A stretch of DNA of 64,000 bases from Anas platyrhynchos (GCF_047663525.1 NC_092603.1:537501-601500), one strand, 5' to 3'. Counted from the stretch's first letter, positions 10,991 through 21,145 are shown. A program made the numbers and translations. Notes: generated by a model from the sequence alone, not told the origin.

Positions 10991-11272
10991 CCCCAAGTGC
11001 GTCCTTACGAGGGTCCCGTTGGGTGGGCACGTTGTCACCGCCGTCCTGGGCAGCTCCTGGGTCACAGAGGGGGGGTTCAAGGTCACGTCGGGTGTCACCG
11101 GGGGGGTCACGGCCGTGTCGGGTGTCACCGGGGGGGTCACGGCCGCCTCGGGTGCCACCATGGGTGCCGCGTCCCCCGGCGCGCTGTAGACCTGGGCGCC
11201 CACCACGGCCAGCAGCAGGATCAGCAGGCGCTTGGCCGCGCTCGGTTCCTCCGTCGGGGGCGGCCTTCGCAC
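10907..11272 (-). CDS. IER3: IER3 exon 2 (membrane and C-terminal part)
   Basis: The acceptor TTTTAG at 11273 is followed by a frame that joins exon 1 in phase 0. The joined stretch P-A-V-R-R-P-P-P-T-E-E-P then AAKRLLILLL aligns without gaps to the mammalian IER3 segment ending EEPNPAKRLLFLLL. The Leu-rich stretch is the single hydrophobic segment of IER3 (IEX-1), a stress-induced regulator of ERK signalling and apoptosis. The remaining tail is Thr/Pro-rich with an internal duplication (AVTPPVTPD twice) and reaches TGA at 10907. It has no obvious counterpart of the conserved mammalian C-terminus, so a small frameshift or lineage divergence here is possible. The predicted protein is 179 residues against 156 in human. 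Confidence 0.85.
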   Translation of the reverse strand: MRRPPPTEEPSAAKRLLILLLAVVGAQVYSAPGDAAPMVAPEAAVTPPVTPDTAVTPPVTPDVTLNPPSVTQELPRTAVTTCPPNGTLVRTHLGAPMGASCPLLLSPTLDPQNGTAGGAAR

Positions 11273-11339
11273 CTAAAAGAGGTAAAAAATTAAAAAAAAT
11301 TGGGTTAGAAATTCATTTTTGGGGGAAAAAAGGCATTTT

Positions 11340-13510
11340 TTGGTGAAGTTCCAAGCCCCGGTTACAACCCAGTAGAGATCGCGTTGGGGAACCCATCCAA
11401 GAGGAAACCGGGGCGGACCCTGCTTAGCTTCCAAAACGATCCAGGGGTAATAATCCCTAATTAAGTCTAATTAATTGCCCCCGGGGGAGGAATGCTGCCC
11501 TGGGAGGGCAATAATTAACCCCTATAACCCCACAGCACATATATTAGAAATTTTTGGGGAAAAAAAAGCATGATTTGGGGAAAAATCCCCCTCCTGGTTA
11601 CAACCCCATGGGGTTTTCATTAGGGAACCCATCCAAGAGCAAACCCGGGCGGACCCTGCTTAGCTTCCAAGACGATCCAGGGGCAATAACCCCTAATTAA
11701 TTGCAATTAATTGCAATTAATTGCCCTGGGGGGCAATAATTAACCCCTACACCCCCCCTGCATATTGGTTAGAAATTTTTGGGGAAAAAAAAACATGATT
11801 TGGGTAAAAATCCCCCTCCTGGTTACAACCCCGTATAACTCATGTTAGGGAACCCATCCAAGAGGAAACCCGGGCAGACCCTGCTTAGCTTCCTAAACAA
11901 TCCAAGGGTATTAACCCCTAATTAATTGCAATTAATTGCCCTGGGGGGGCAATAATTAACCCCTACACCCCCCCCGAACATGGTTTAGAAGTTTTTTGGA
12001 AAAAAAAACGCAATTTGGGGAAAAATCCCCCTCTTGGTTACAACCCCATAGAGTTTGCATTAGGGAACCCATCCAAGAGCAAACCCGGGCGGACCCTGCT
12101 TAGCTTCCAAGACAGTCGGGGGGTAATAACCCCTAATTAATTGCAATTAATTGCCCTGGGGGGCAATAATTAATCCCTACATCCCCCCCGCACATGGATT
12201 AGAAATTTTTGGGGAAAAAAAAACATGATTTGGGTAAAAATCCCCCTCCTGGTTACAACCCCATAGAACTCATATTAGGGAACCCATCCAAGAGGAAACC
12301 CGGGCGGACCCTGCTTAGCTTCCAAAACGATCCGGGGGTAATAACCCCTAATTAATTGCAATTAATTGCCCTGGGGGGCAATAATTAACCCCTACACCCC
12401 CCTGCATACTGGTTAGAAGTTTTTGGGGAAAAAAAATGTAGTTTTGGGGAAAAATCCCCCTCCTGGTTACAACCCCGTATAACTCATGTTAGGGAACCCA
12501 TCCAAGAGGAAACCGGGGCGGACCCTGCTTAGCTTCCAAGACAGTCGGGGGGTAATAACCCCTAATTAATAGCAATTAATTGCCCTGGGGGGCAATAATT
12601 AACCCCTACACCCCCCTGCATATTGGTTAGAAATTTTTGGGGAAAAAAAAACGCGATTTGGGGAAAAATCCTCCTCCTGGTTACAACCCCATGGAGCTCC
12701 CGTGAGGGAACCCATCCAAGAGCAAACCCGGGCGGACCCTGCTTAGCTTCCAAAACGATCCGGGGGTAATAACCCCTAATTAATTGCAATTAATTGCCCT
12801 GGGGGGCAATAATTAACCCCTACACCCCCCTGCATATGGGTTAGCAATTTTTGGGGAAAAAAAAAACAATATTTGGGGAAAAATCCCCCTCCTGGTTACA
12901 ACCCCATGGAGATCGCGTTGGGGAACCCATCCAAGAGGAAACCCGGGCGGACCCTGCTTAGCTTCCAAAACGATCCGGGGGTACTAACCCTTAATTAAGT
13001 CTAATTAATTGCCCCTGGGGGAGGAATGCTGCCCTGGGAGGGCAATAATTAACCCCTATAACCACACAGCACATGGGTTAGAAATTTTTTGTGGAAAAAA
13101 AACACGATTTGGGTAAAAATCCCCCTCCTGGTTACAACCCCATGGAGATCGCGTTGGGGAACCCATCCAAGAGGAAACCCGGGCGGACCCTGCTTAGCTT
13201 CCAAAACGATCCAAGGGTATTAACCCCTAATTAATTGCAATTAATTGCCCTGGGGGGGCAATAATTAACCCCTTGACCCCCCTGCATATGGGTTAGAAAT
13301 TTTTTGGGGAAAAAAAAAACAATATTTGGGTAAAAATCCCCCTCCTGGTTACAACCCCATAGAACTCATGTTAGGGAACCCATCCAAGAGCAAACCCGGG
13401 CGGACCCTGCTTAGCTTCCAAAATGATCTAAGGGTATTAACCCCTAATTAAGCCTAATTAATTGCCCCGGGGGGGGCAATACTGCCCTGGGGGGGGGCAA
13501 TAATCACCCC
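11340..13510 (-). repeat. Ten-copy tandem array of 5S-rRNA-derived repeat in IER3 intron
   Basis: Units of 214-217 bp, with two 236-bp intervals and one of 225 bp. On the minus strand each unit contains GGAAGCTAAGCAGGGTC, 14 bases, then CTTGGATGGG. Both blocks and their spacing match the internal-promoter region (box A to box C) of vertebrate 5S rRNA, while the rest of 5S is not preserved. The remainder holds the palindrome TTAATTGCAATTAA and, on the minus strand, T5 and T7-T8 runs 45-65 nt beyond box C that resemble RNA polymerase III terminators. Cores start (plus-strand position of TGCTTAGC) at 11421, 11657, 11882, 12097, 12312, 12526, 12740, 12955, 13191 and 13408. Confidence 0.85.
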
Positions 13511-13554
13511 CTTGACCCCCCCCACCCCTTCCTTCCCCCCCCCGTGGCTCCACG

Positions 13555-13655
13555 CGGGGCTGAGTCACCCGGATTGTGACTCACCCCCCCCCCCGGAAAT
13601 GAGCCGCTTCCTGCCCCCCCCCCAGCCCAAATTTGGGCTCCCCGGGGGTATAAAA
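13555..13655. promoter_or_regulatory. AP-1/ETS cluster and plus-strand TATA box in IER3 intron
   Basis: Just inside IER3 intron 1 are TGAGTCA (about 13561) and TGACTCA (about 13576), both consensus AP-1 sites, then CGGAAATG and CTTCCTG ETS-like cores, then TATAAAA at 13649-13655 on the plus strand. It could be an intronic enhancer of this immediate-early gene or a promoter for an antisense transcript through exon 1. Confidence 0.5.
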
Positions 13656-13717
13656 AGGGGGGGGGGCCCCCCCCAGCCCCCCAAAAACCCCCCTCAGAGC
13701 CAGGCCGAGGTACTCAC

Positions 13718-13891
13718 AGCGGGCGGGTAGAGGACGCGGCGGTGCCTGCGGCGGGGCCTGGGGGCTCCGCTGGGCCCGGAGGGGGGCTCGAAGGTGAAAT
13801 AGCGGGGGGGGGTCGGCGCCAGCCCCCCCGGAGCCCCCCAGACCCCCCCGCTGGGGAACGGAGCCGCCGCCGCCGGAGCCGTCGCCGCCAT
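13718..13891 (-). CDS. IER3: IER3 exon 1 (N-terminal half)
   Basis: ATG at 13891 in strong context (GCCATGG) opens 58 codons ending at a GTGAGT donor. After an Ala/Pro/Gly-rich start come YFTFEPPSGP and RPRRRHRRVLYP, matching the mammalian IER3 FTFDPLPEP and RKRSRRVLYP blocks. The FTF motif lies where mammalian IER3 has its ERK-interaction motif, and the basic run corresponds to its nuclear-localisation region. Phase 0 at the exon end joins exon 2 exactly. A TATA box lies about 36 bp upstream of the ATG, so the 5' UTR must be very short or transcription starts close to the ATG. Confidence 0.88.
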
Positions 13892-13926
13892 GGCACAAAA
13901 TGGCGGCCGCCGGCCCCCGCCGCCGC

Positions 13927-13933
13927 TTTTATA
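13927..13933 (-). promoter_or_regulatory. IER3: IER3 TATA box
   Basis: TATAAAA on the minus strand, 36 bp before the IER3 ATG and flanked by GC-rich sequence. A CCAAT-like CCCAATAGG lies about 40 bp further upstream (about 13970). TATA-driven initiation fits an immediate-early gene. Confidence 0.75.
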
Positions 13934-14090
13934 GGGGAGGGGAGGCCACGCCCACCCAGGAGGAGGATCCTATTGGGTGAGGGGAGAGGAGGGGGCGTGG
14001 CCTCCAGGAAGAGGGGGCGAATGGGCGGGGTGGTGGGCGTGGTTAAGGGGTTTGGGGGCGTGGTTAAGGGGGTTGGGGGCGTGGCCTGGT

Positions 14091-14102
14091 GGGGAATTTC
14101 CC
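14091..14102. promoter_or_regulatory. IER3: NF-kappaB consensus upstream of IER3
   Basis: GGGGAATTTCCC matches the kappaB consensus (GGGRNWYYCC) about 160 bp upstream of the IER3 TATA box. Several GGGCGTGG Sp/KLF-type boxes lie between. Mammalian IER3 is a known NF-kappaB target, so a functional site is plausible. Confidence 0.7.
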
Positions 14103-14104
14103 GC

Positions 14105-15960
14105 CTGTATGGGGAGGGGAGGGGGGGCTATAGGGGGGCTATAGGGGGCTATAGGGGGGGTATGGGGGGGATATAGGGGGCTATAGGGGGGGTCTATATA
14201 GGATCTATAGGGGGCAGGGGGGCAATATAGGGGGCTATATAGGGGGCTATAGGGGGGCTGTAGGGGGTATGGGGGGCATATAGGGGGCATATAGGGGGCA
14301 TATGGGGGGCTATAGGGGGTCTGTATGGGGTCTATAGGGGGCAGGGGGGCTGTATAGGGGGCTATAGGGGGTGTATGGGGGGCTATGGGGGCTGTATAGG
14401 GTCTATATAGGGTCTATATAGGGTCTATAGGGGATATGGGGGCTATATAGGGGGTGTATGGGGGGCTATAGGGGCTATATGGGGTGTATGGGGGGGTATA
14501 TGGGGTCTATATAGGGTCTATACGTCGCATGGGGGCTATATAGGGGGCTATAGGGGGTGTATGGGGGGCTATGGGGGCTGTATAGGGGCTATATAGGGTC
14601 TATAGGGGATATGGGGGCTATATAGGGGGGCGTATGGGGGTCTATGGGGTCTGTATAGGGGCTATAGGGGGTGTATAGGGGCTATAGGGGCCACGTAGGG
14701 GGCTATAGGGGGTGTATGGGGGGCTATGGGGTCTATATGGGGTCTATATAGGGTCTATAGGGGGCATGAGGGCTATATAGAAGGCTATAGGGGGCGTATG
14801 GGGGTCTATGGAGGCTGTATAGGGGCTATAGGGGGCTGTATAGGGTCTATAGGGGGCAGGGGGGCTATATAGGGGGCTATAGAGGGGGCTATAGGGGGTG
14901 TATGGGGGGCTATGGGGTCTATATAGGGGCTATAGGGGCTATGGGGGCTATATAGGGGGGTGTATGGGGGGCTATAGGGGCTATAGGGGGTCTATATAGG
15001 GTCTATAGGGGGCAGGGGGGCTATATAGGGGGTGTATAGGGGCTATAGGGGCTATATAGGGGGCTATAGGGGGTGTATGGGGGGCTATGGGGGCTGTATA
15101 GGGGCTATATAGGGTCTATAGGGGATATGGGGGCTATATAGGGGGCGTATGGGGGTCTATGGGGTCTATATAGGGGCTATAGGGGGTGTATGGGGTCTAT
15201 ATAGGGTCTATGGGGTGCATGGGGGCTATATAGGGGGTTATAGGGGGTGTATGGGGGTCTATAGGGGGTATATGGGGTCTATATAGGGTCTATATAGGGT
15301 CTATATAGGGCGCATGGGGGCTATATAGGGGGCTATAGGGGGTGTATGGGGGGCTATAGGGGCTAATAGGGGGCTATAGGAACGATGTCGGGGGCTATAG
15401 GGGGTGTACGGGGGGGTATATGGGGGTTATAGGGTCTATATAGGGTCTATATAGGGTCTATAGGGGGCGAGGGGGCTATAGGGGTGCATGGGGGGCTATA
15501 GGGGGTGCGCGGGGGGGGCTATAGGGGCACATATAGGGGCCGGGGGGGGCTATAGGGGCTATAGGGGCATATATAGGGTCCGTGAGGGGGGGTATAGGGG
15601 CTATAGGGGAATATATAGGGGCCGGGGGGGGGGGGGCTATAGGGGCCGGGGGGGGCTATAGGGGCTATAGGGGGGCTATAGGGGCACATATAGGGGCCGG
15701 GGGGGGCTATAGGGGCTATAGGGGAATATATAGGGGCCGGGGGGGGGGGCTATAGGGGCCGGGGGGGGCTATAGGGGCTATAGGGGGGCTATAGGGGCCA
15801 TATAGGGGCCGGGGGGGGCTATAGGGGCTATAGGGGAATATATAGGGGCCGGGGGGGGGGGCTATAGGGGCCGGGGGGGGCTATAGGGGCTATAGGGGGG
15901 CTATAGGGGCACATATAGGGGCCATATAGGGCAGGGGGGAGCCCATAGGGGCTGCCTGGG
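14105..15960. repeat. CTATAGGGGG minisatellite
   Basis: Short units such as CTATAGGGGG, CTATATAGGGGG and TGTATGGGGGG, with longer periods of several hundred bases. From about 15520 the unit changes to a roughly 45-bp form with GGCCGGGGGGGG. No gene seen. Confidence 0.9.
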
Positions 15961-16044
15961 GGGGTTATAGGGGCGCAGCCCCCCCCCATCCCCCTTCCCC
16001 TATAGCCCCCATACCCCCCCCCGTTTCCTGTCCCCCCCCCCCCC

Positions 16045-16155
16045 CCCCGTGTGACGTCACGGCCGGGATTTTCCCGCCTTGCGCAATGGGGGGGGGGGAG
16101 GGGAGGGGGGGGAGGGGAGGGGGGGGGGCGCGTTCCTGAGCCCTGCGTCACGCGG
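16045..16155. promoter_or_regulatory. CRE / kappaB-E2F / C/EBP cluster between repeat arrays
   Basis: A unique island contains TGACGTCA at 16052-16059 (perfect CRE), GGGATTTTCC at 16065-16074 (kappaB), overlapping TTTCCCGCC (E2F-like), TTGCGCAAT at 16079-16087 (C/EBP) and TGCGTCACG near 16144. It is the only non-repetitive sequence between 14.1 and 18.1 kb and sits about 2.1 kb upstream of IER3, as expected for a stress-inducible enhancer. Confidence 0.6.
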
Positions 16156-16159
16156 GGGG

Positions 16160-18085
16160 GGCCCCAAATGACCCCAAAAGGCCCTAAAATGGCCCCAAAG
16201 GGACCCCAAATGGCCCAAAATGGCCCCAAATGACCCCAAAGGGACCCAAACGGACCCCAAATTACTCCAAATTGCCCCAAAGGGACCCAAAATGTCCCTA
16301 AAGGGCCCCAAAATGACCCCAAATGGACCCCAAAATGGCCCCAAAGGGACCCCAAAATGACCCAAAATGGCCCCAAAGGGCCGCAGGGGACCCCAAATGT
16401 CCCCAAAGGGACCCAAATGCCCCCAAAATGGCCCCAAAGGGACCCAAATGGCCCCAGAGGGACCCAGGGGACCCCAAAATGAACCCAAAGGGACCCAAAA
16501 TGACCCCAAATGTCCCCAAAGGGACCCAAATGGCCCCAAAGGGACCCCAAAATGACCCCAAAAAGGCCCAAATAGCCCCAAAGGGACCCAAATGGCCCCA
16601 GAGGGACCCAGGAGACCCCAAAATGACCCCAAAGGGACCCAAATGCTCCCAAAACGCCCCTAAAATGGCCTCAAAGGGCCACAGGAGACCCCAAATGGCC
16701 CCAAAATGACCCCAAAGGGGCCCCAAAAGGACCCAACTAGCCCCAAAGGGACCCCAAAATGTACCAAAGGGCCCCAAAATAACCCAAAGGACCCCCAAAG
16801 GGACCCAAATGGCCCCAAAATGACCCCAAATGGACCCCAAATGCCCCCAAAGGTACCCCAAAATGACCCAAAATGGCCCCAAAGGGACCCAGGGGACCCC
16901 AAAATGAACCCAAAGGGACCCAAATGCTCCCAAAACGCCCCTAAAATGGCCTCAAAGGGCCACAGGAGACTCCAAATGGCCCCAAAATGACCCCAAAGGG
17001 GCCCCAAAAGGACCCAACTAGCCCCAAAGGGACCCCAAAATGTACCAAAGGGCCCCAAAATAACCCAAAGGACCCCCAAAGGGACCCAAATGGCCCCAAA
17101 TGATCCCAAAGGGGCCCCAGAAGGCCCCAAAGGTACCCCAAAATGACCCAAAATGGCTCCAAAGGGCCGCAGGGGACCCCAAATATCCCCAAAGGAACCC
17201 AAATGCTCCCAAAATGCCCCCAAAATGGCCCCAAAGGGACCCAAATGGCCCCAGAGGGACCCAGGGGACCCCAAAATGACCCCAAAGGAACCCAAATGCC
17301 CCCAAAATGGCCCCAAAGGGACCCAAATGGCCCCAGAGGGACCCAGGGGACCCCAAATGTCCCCAAAGGGTCCCCAAAATGTCCCCAAAGGGACCCCAAA
17401 ATGACCCCAAATGTCCCCAAAATGTCCCCAAAGGGACCCAAATAGCCCCAAATGGCCCCAGGGAACCCTAAATGGCCCCAAAATGTCCCCAAAGGGCCCC
17501 AAAAGGACCCAAATTGCCCCAAATGGCCCCAAAATAACTCCAAAGGGGCCCCAAAAGGACCCAAATGTCACCAAAGGGACCCCAAAATGACCTCAAAGGG
17601 CCCCAAAATGGCCCCAAAGGGACCAAATAGCCCCCAAATGACCCAAAAGGGACCCAAATGGCCCCAGAAGGCCCCAAAGGGACCCAAAATGACTTCAAAG
17701 GGCCTGAAAATGACCCCAAATGTCCCCAAAGGGACCCCAAAGGGCCCAAATGGCCCCAGGGGACCCTAAATGGCCCCAAAGGCACCCAAAATGGCCCCAA
17801 AATGCCCCCAAATGGCCCAAAAGGGACCCAAATGGCCCCAAAATGCCCCCAAATGGCCCAAAAGGGACCCAAATGGCCCCAAAATGTCCCCAAAGGGCCC
17901 CAAAAGGACCCCAAAATAACCCCAAAATGTCCCCAAATGGACCCCAAATGTCCCCAAGTGCCCCCAGATGACCCCAAATGTCCCCGGGCGCCCCCAAATG
18001 ACCCCAAATATCCCCAAGAGACCCCAAATGTCCCCAAGAGACCCGAAATGACCCCAAAATGACCCAAAATGTCCCCAAATTTTCC
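16160..18085. repeat. CCCCAAAGGGACCCAAATGG minisatellite
   Basis: Units of about 10-11 bp built from CCCCAAAATG, GACCCCAAA and GGGACCCAAATGGC, with higher-order duplications (for example around 16670-16790 and 16960-17080). Both strands are open for long distances because the units lack stop codons. Confidence 0.9.
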
Positions 18086-19144
18086 CCCGAGGAGGCAGAG
18101 AGCGGCAGCCCCGATCCTGCCGTGTATTCGCGTCCGAATCCTCGCGGGGCGGCCGATAATTACAGGAATAATAATTAACGAGGCGGGGGGGGGGGGTTAA
18201 TTAACGCCCCCAGGGCCCCCTGAGTCCCGTGGGGAGGGGAGGAGGAGGAAGAGGAGGAGGAGGATGAAGGGCAATGAGGATGAAGGCTGGAGGAAGAGGA
18301 TGGTGATGAAGGAGGAGGAGGAGGAGGAGGCTGGAGGAAGAGGATGGTGATGAAGGACGAGGATGAAGGAGGCTGAGAAGAGGATGAAGGACGAGGAGGA
18401 GGAGGAGGAGGAGGAGGATGAAGGCTGGAGGAAGAGGATGGTGATGAAGGCCGAGGAGGAGGAGGAAGAGGAGGAGGAGGAGGATGGAGGCCGAGGAGAG
18501 GATGAAGGACAAGGAGGAAGAGGAGGAAGGAGGAGGATGAAGGAGGATGGAGGAAGAGGATGGTGATGAAGGCCAAGGAGGAGGAGGAAGAGGAGGAGGA
18601 GGAGGCTGGAGGAGGGAGGAAGAAGGGAGGAAGAGGAGGCTGAAGGAGGAAGAGGAGGCTGAGGGAGGAAGAGGAGGCTGATGAAGAAGGCCAGATGAGG
18701 AAGATGAGGCTGAAGGAGGAAGAGGAGGAAGATGGAGAAAGAGGAGGCTGAAGGAGGAGGCCAAAAAATGCAGATGAGGCTGAGGAAGATGAAGGCCAGG
18801 TGAGGAAGAGGAGGCTGAGGGAGGAAGATGAGGAAGATGGAGGAAGAGGAGGCTGATGAAGGAGACCAGGTGAGGAAGATGAGGCCAGGTGAGGAAGATG
18901 AGGCTGTGGGAGGAAGATGAGGAAGATGGAGGAAGAGGAGGCTGAAGGAGGAGGCCAAAACTGGAAAACGAGGCCGAGGAAGAGGAGGCCAGGCGAGGAA
19001 GAGGAGGCCGAAGGAGGAAGAGGAGGCTGCGGGAGGCAGATGAAGGCAACAGAGGCCGTGGAGAGGAAGAGGAGGCTGCGGGAGGAAGGCCGGGGGGAGG
19101 CTGAGGAGACCCGGGGGGTCTCGGGGGGGGTCTTTGGGGGGGTC
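18086..19144 (-). repeat. DDR1: DDR1 3' UTR region with purine-rich GAGGAG array
   Basis: Downstream of the DDR1 stop lies about 860 bp of imperfect GAGGAGGA/GATGAAGG units (plus-strand purine). Unique sequence at 18086-18200 follows and contains, on the minus strand, AATACA (18123-18128), a weak poly(A) signal variant. Placing the DDR1 3' end here is inference. Confidence 0.5.
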
Positions 19145-19282
19145 TCAGGCGAGGCCGGCGTGGTGGCGGAGGAGGCGGTGGAGGAGGCCGAAGGTCGGGC
19201 GGTCGGCGGCGTCGCGGGCCCAGCAGCGCAGCATCACCCCGTGCAGCGCCGGGGGGCAGCCGGGGGGGCGGGGTAGGTACTC
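19145..19282 (-). CDS. DDR1: DDR1 last exon (end of kinase C-lobe)
   Basis: CCCCAG acceptor, then 45 codons and TGA. EYLPRPPGCP, VMLRCWARDAADRPTF and LLHRLL align with the DDR1 C-terminus, where mammals have YLSRPPACP, LMLRCWSRESEQRPPF and LHRFL. This is the last part of the kinase C-lobe, including the invariant Arg in the ADRP motif. Length and phase (0) match the upstream exon, and the mammalian DDR1 protein also ends a few residues after the LHR helix. Confidence 0.93.
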   Translation of the reverse strand, partial: EYLPRPPGCPPALHGVMLRCWARDAADRPTFGLLHRLLRHHAGLA

Positions 19283-19289
19283 CTGGGGG

Positions 19290-20390
19290 GTCACGGGGGG
19301 GTCAGAGGTCATCCGGGGGGTCAAAGGTCATCATCAGGGGTCAAAGGTCATCATTAGGGGTCAAAGGTCACCATTAGGGGTCATTAGGGGTCGTCAGGGG
19401 GCATCAGGGGTTAGGGGTCGCAAGGGGTGAGGGGGGGGTGAGGGGGGGTGAGGGGGCGTGGGGAGGGTCAAAGGTCATCAAGGGGGGGGTCAAAGGTCAT
19501 CCGGGGGGTCAAAGGTCATCATCAGGGGTCAATAGGGGTCATCAGGGGGCGTCAGGGGTTAGGGGTCGCAAGGGGTGAGGGGGCACCAGAAGGCGTGGGG
19601 AGGGTCAAAGGTCATCAAGGGGGGGGGTCAAAGGTCACCCGGGGGGTCAAAGGTCATCATCAGGGGTCAAAGGTCATCGTCAGGGGTCATCAAAGGTCAT
19701 TAAGGGTCATTAGGGGGCGTCAGGGGTTAAGGGTCGCAAGGGGTGAGGGGGGGTGAGGGGGGGCGAGGGGGGGTGAGGGGGCGTGGGGAGGGTCAAAGAT
19801 CATCAAGGGGGGGGTCAAAGGTCATCCAGGGGGTCAAAGGTCATCGTCAGGGGTCAAAGGTCATCATTAGGGGTCATTAGGGGTCATTAGGGGGCATCAG
19901 GGGTTAGGGGTCGCAAGGGGCGAGGGGGGGTGAGGGGGGGTGAGGGGGCGTGGGGAGGGTCAAAGGTCATCAAGGGGGGGTCAAAGGTCATCCGGGGGTC
20001 AAAGGTCATCATCAGGGGTCAAAGGTCATCATCAGGGGTCAATAGGGGTCATCAGGGGGCGTCAGGGGTTAGGGGGTCACAAGGGGTGAGGGGGGGTGAG
20101 GGGGCACTGGGAGGCGTGGGGAGGGTCAAAGGTCATCAAGTGGGGGTCAAAGGTCACCCGGGGGGTCAAAGGTCATCATCAGGGGTCAATAGGGGTCATC
20201 AGGGGGCGTCAGGGGTTAGGGGTCGCAAGGGGTGAGGGGCACCAGAAGGCGTGGGGAGGGTCAAAGGTCATCAAGGGGGGGGGGTCAAAGGTCACCCGGG
20301 GGGTCAAAGGTCATCATCAGGGGTCAAAGGTCATCGTCAGGGGTCATCAAAGGTCATTAAGGGTCATTAGGGTCATCAGGGGGCATGGGG
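19290..20390. repeat. GGGTCAAAGGTCA array in last DDR1 intron
   Basis: About two dozen copies of GTCAAAGGTCA, mostly within GGGTCAAAGGTCATCA, are organised in higher-order blocks of roughly 150-180 bp that also carry GGGGTTAGGGGTCGCAAGGG. The core is a direct repeat of AGGTCA-type half-sites with one-base spacing (DR1). Confidence 0.9.
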
Positions 20391-20394
20391 AGGC

Positions 20395-20992
20395 TGGGGG
20401 GTGCTTCTGGGGACTCCCAGTGCCTCCCAGTATACTCCCAGTGCCTCCCAGTATGCCCCAGTTGCTTCCCGGTCCTGCCCAGTAGTCCTTTGTTCCCCCC
20501 AGTGTCCTCCCAGTAGCTCCAAGTGTCCTCCCAGTACCTCCCAGTATCCTCCCAGTGTCTCCCAGTACGCCCCAGTGGCTTCCCAGTCCTGCCCAGTAGA
20601 CCTTTGTTCCCACCAGTGTCCTCCCAGTACCTCCCAGTATCCTCCCAGTGTCTCCCAGTATGCCCCAGTTGCTTCCCAGACCATCCCAGTAGCCCTTCGT
20701 TTCCCCCAGTACCTCCCAGTATCCTCCCAGTACATCCCATTTGCTTCCCGGTCCCTCCCAGTAGCCCTTCATTCCCCCCAGTGTCCTCCCAGTAACCCCC
20801 AGTGTCCTCCCAGTGCCCCCAGTGCCTCCCAGTCCCCTCTATCCCCCTCCCAGCCCCCTCCCATCCCCTCCCAGTCCCTCCCAGTGCCTTCCAGTCCCCT
20901 CTATCCCCCTCCCAGCCTCCTCCCAGCCCCTCCCAGTGCCTCCCAGTCCCTCCCAGTGCCCTCCAGCCTCCTCCCAGTGCCTCCCAGTGCCC
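20395..20992. repeat. CCTCCCAGTA decamer array
   Basis: Period-10 units CCTCCCAGTA, CCTCCCAGTG and relatives, with longer units of about 110 bp up to about 20800, then CCCCTCCCAGC-type units up to the splice donor at 20995-20996. Confidence 0.88.
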
Positions 20993-20996
20993 CCAC

Positions 20997-21145
20997 CTGG
21001 CGGCCCTGCGCTCGGAAGTGGTGGCCGGCGTTGGCGATGACCTGCTCGTCGCTCAGGGCCCCGTAGGGCTGCTCCCGGCACCGCGTCAGCACCTCCCACA
21101 GCGTCACCCAAAAGCCCAGGCGTCGCTGGCCGGGGTGAAAGTCCC
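20997..21145 (-). CDS. DDR1: DDR1 kinase exon (subdomains IX-X) with 1-base deficit
   Basis: TTTTAG acceptor; GTFTPASDAWAFG at the start and TLWEVLTRCREQPYGALS, DEQVIANAGHHFRAQGRQ after it match DDR1 (FTTASDVWAFGVTLWEVL..., DEQVIENAGEFFRDQGRQ). The exon is 149 bp, whereas 50 codons need 150. One G is missing from the run encoding Phe-Gly-Val at about 21105, so the first 13 codons and the rest sit in different frames. Splice sites and all other residues are intact. I infer a consensus error in a homopolymer rather than a dead gene. Confidence 0.92.

Noticed and set aside
11340-13510. Functional 5S rRNA genes
   Set aside because: Only about 41 bp around the internal promoter match 5S. The rest of the 120-nt RNA is absent, so these cannot make ribosomal 5S RNA.
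18200-19100. Acidic Glu-rich protein genes in the GAGGAG region
   Set aside because: Frames exist only as translations of a purine triplet array within the presumed DDR1 3' UTR, with no start context or splice signals.
19380-20240. TTAGGGG occurrences as telomeric repeat
   Set aside because: They are isolated parts of a longer unit (GGGGTTAGGGGTCGCAAGGG), not tandem TTAGGG.
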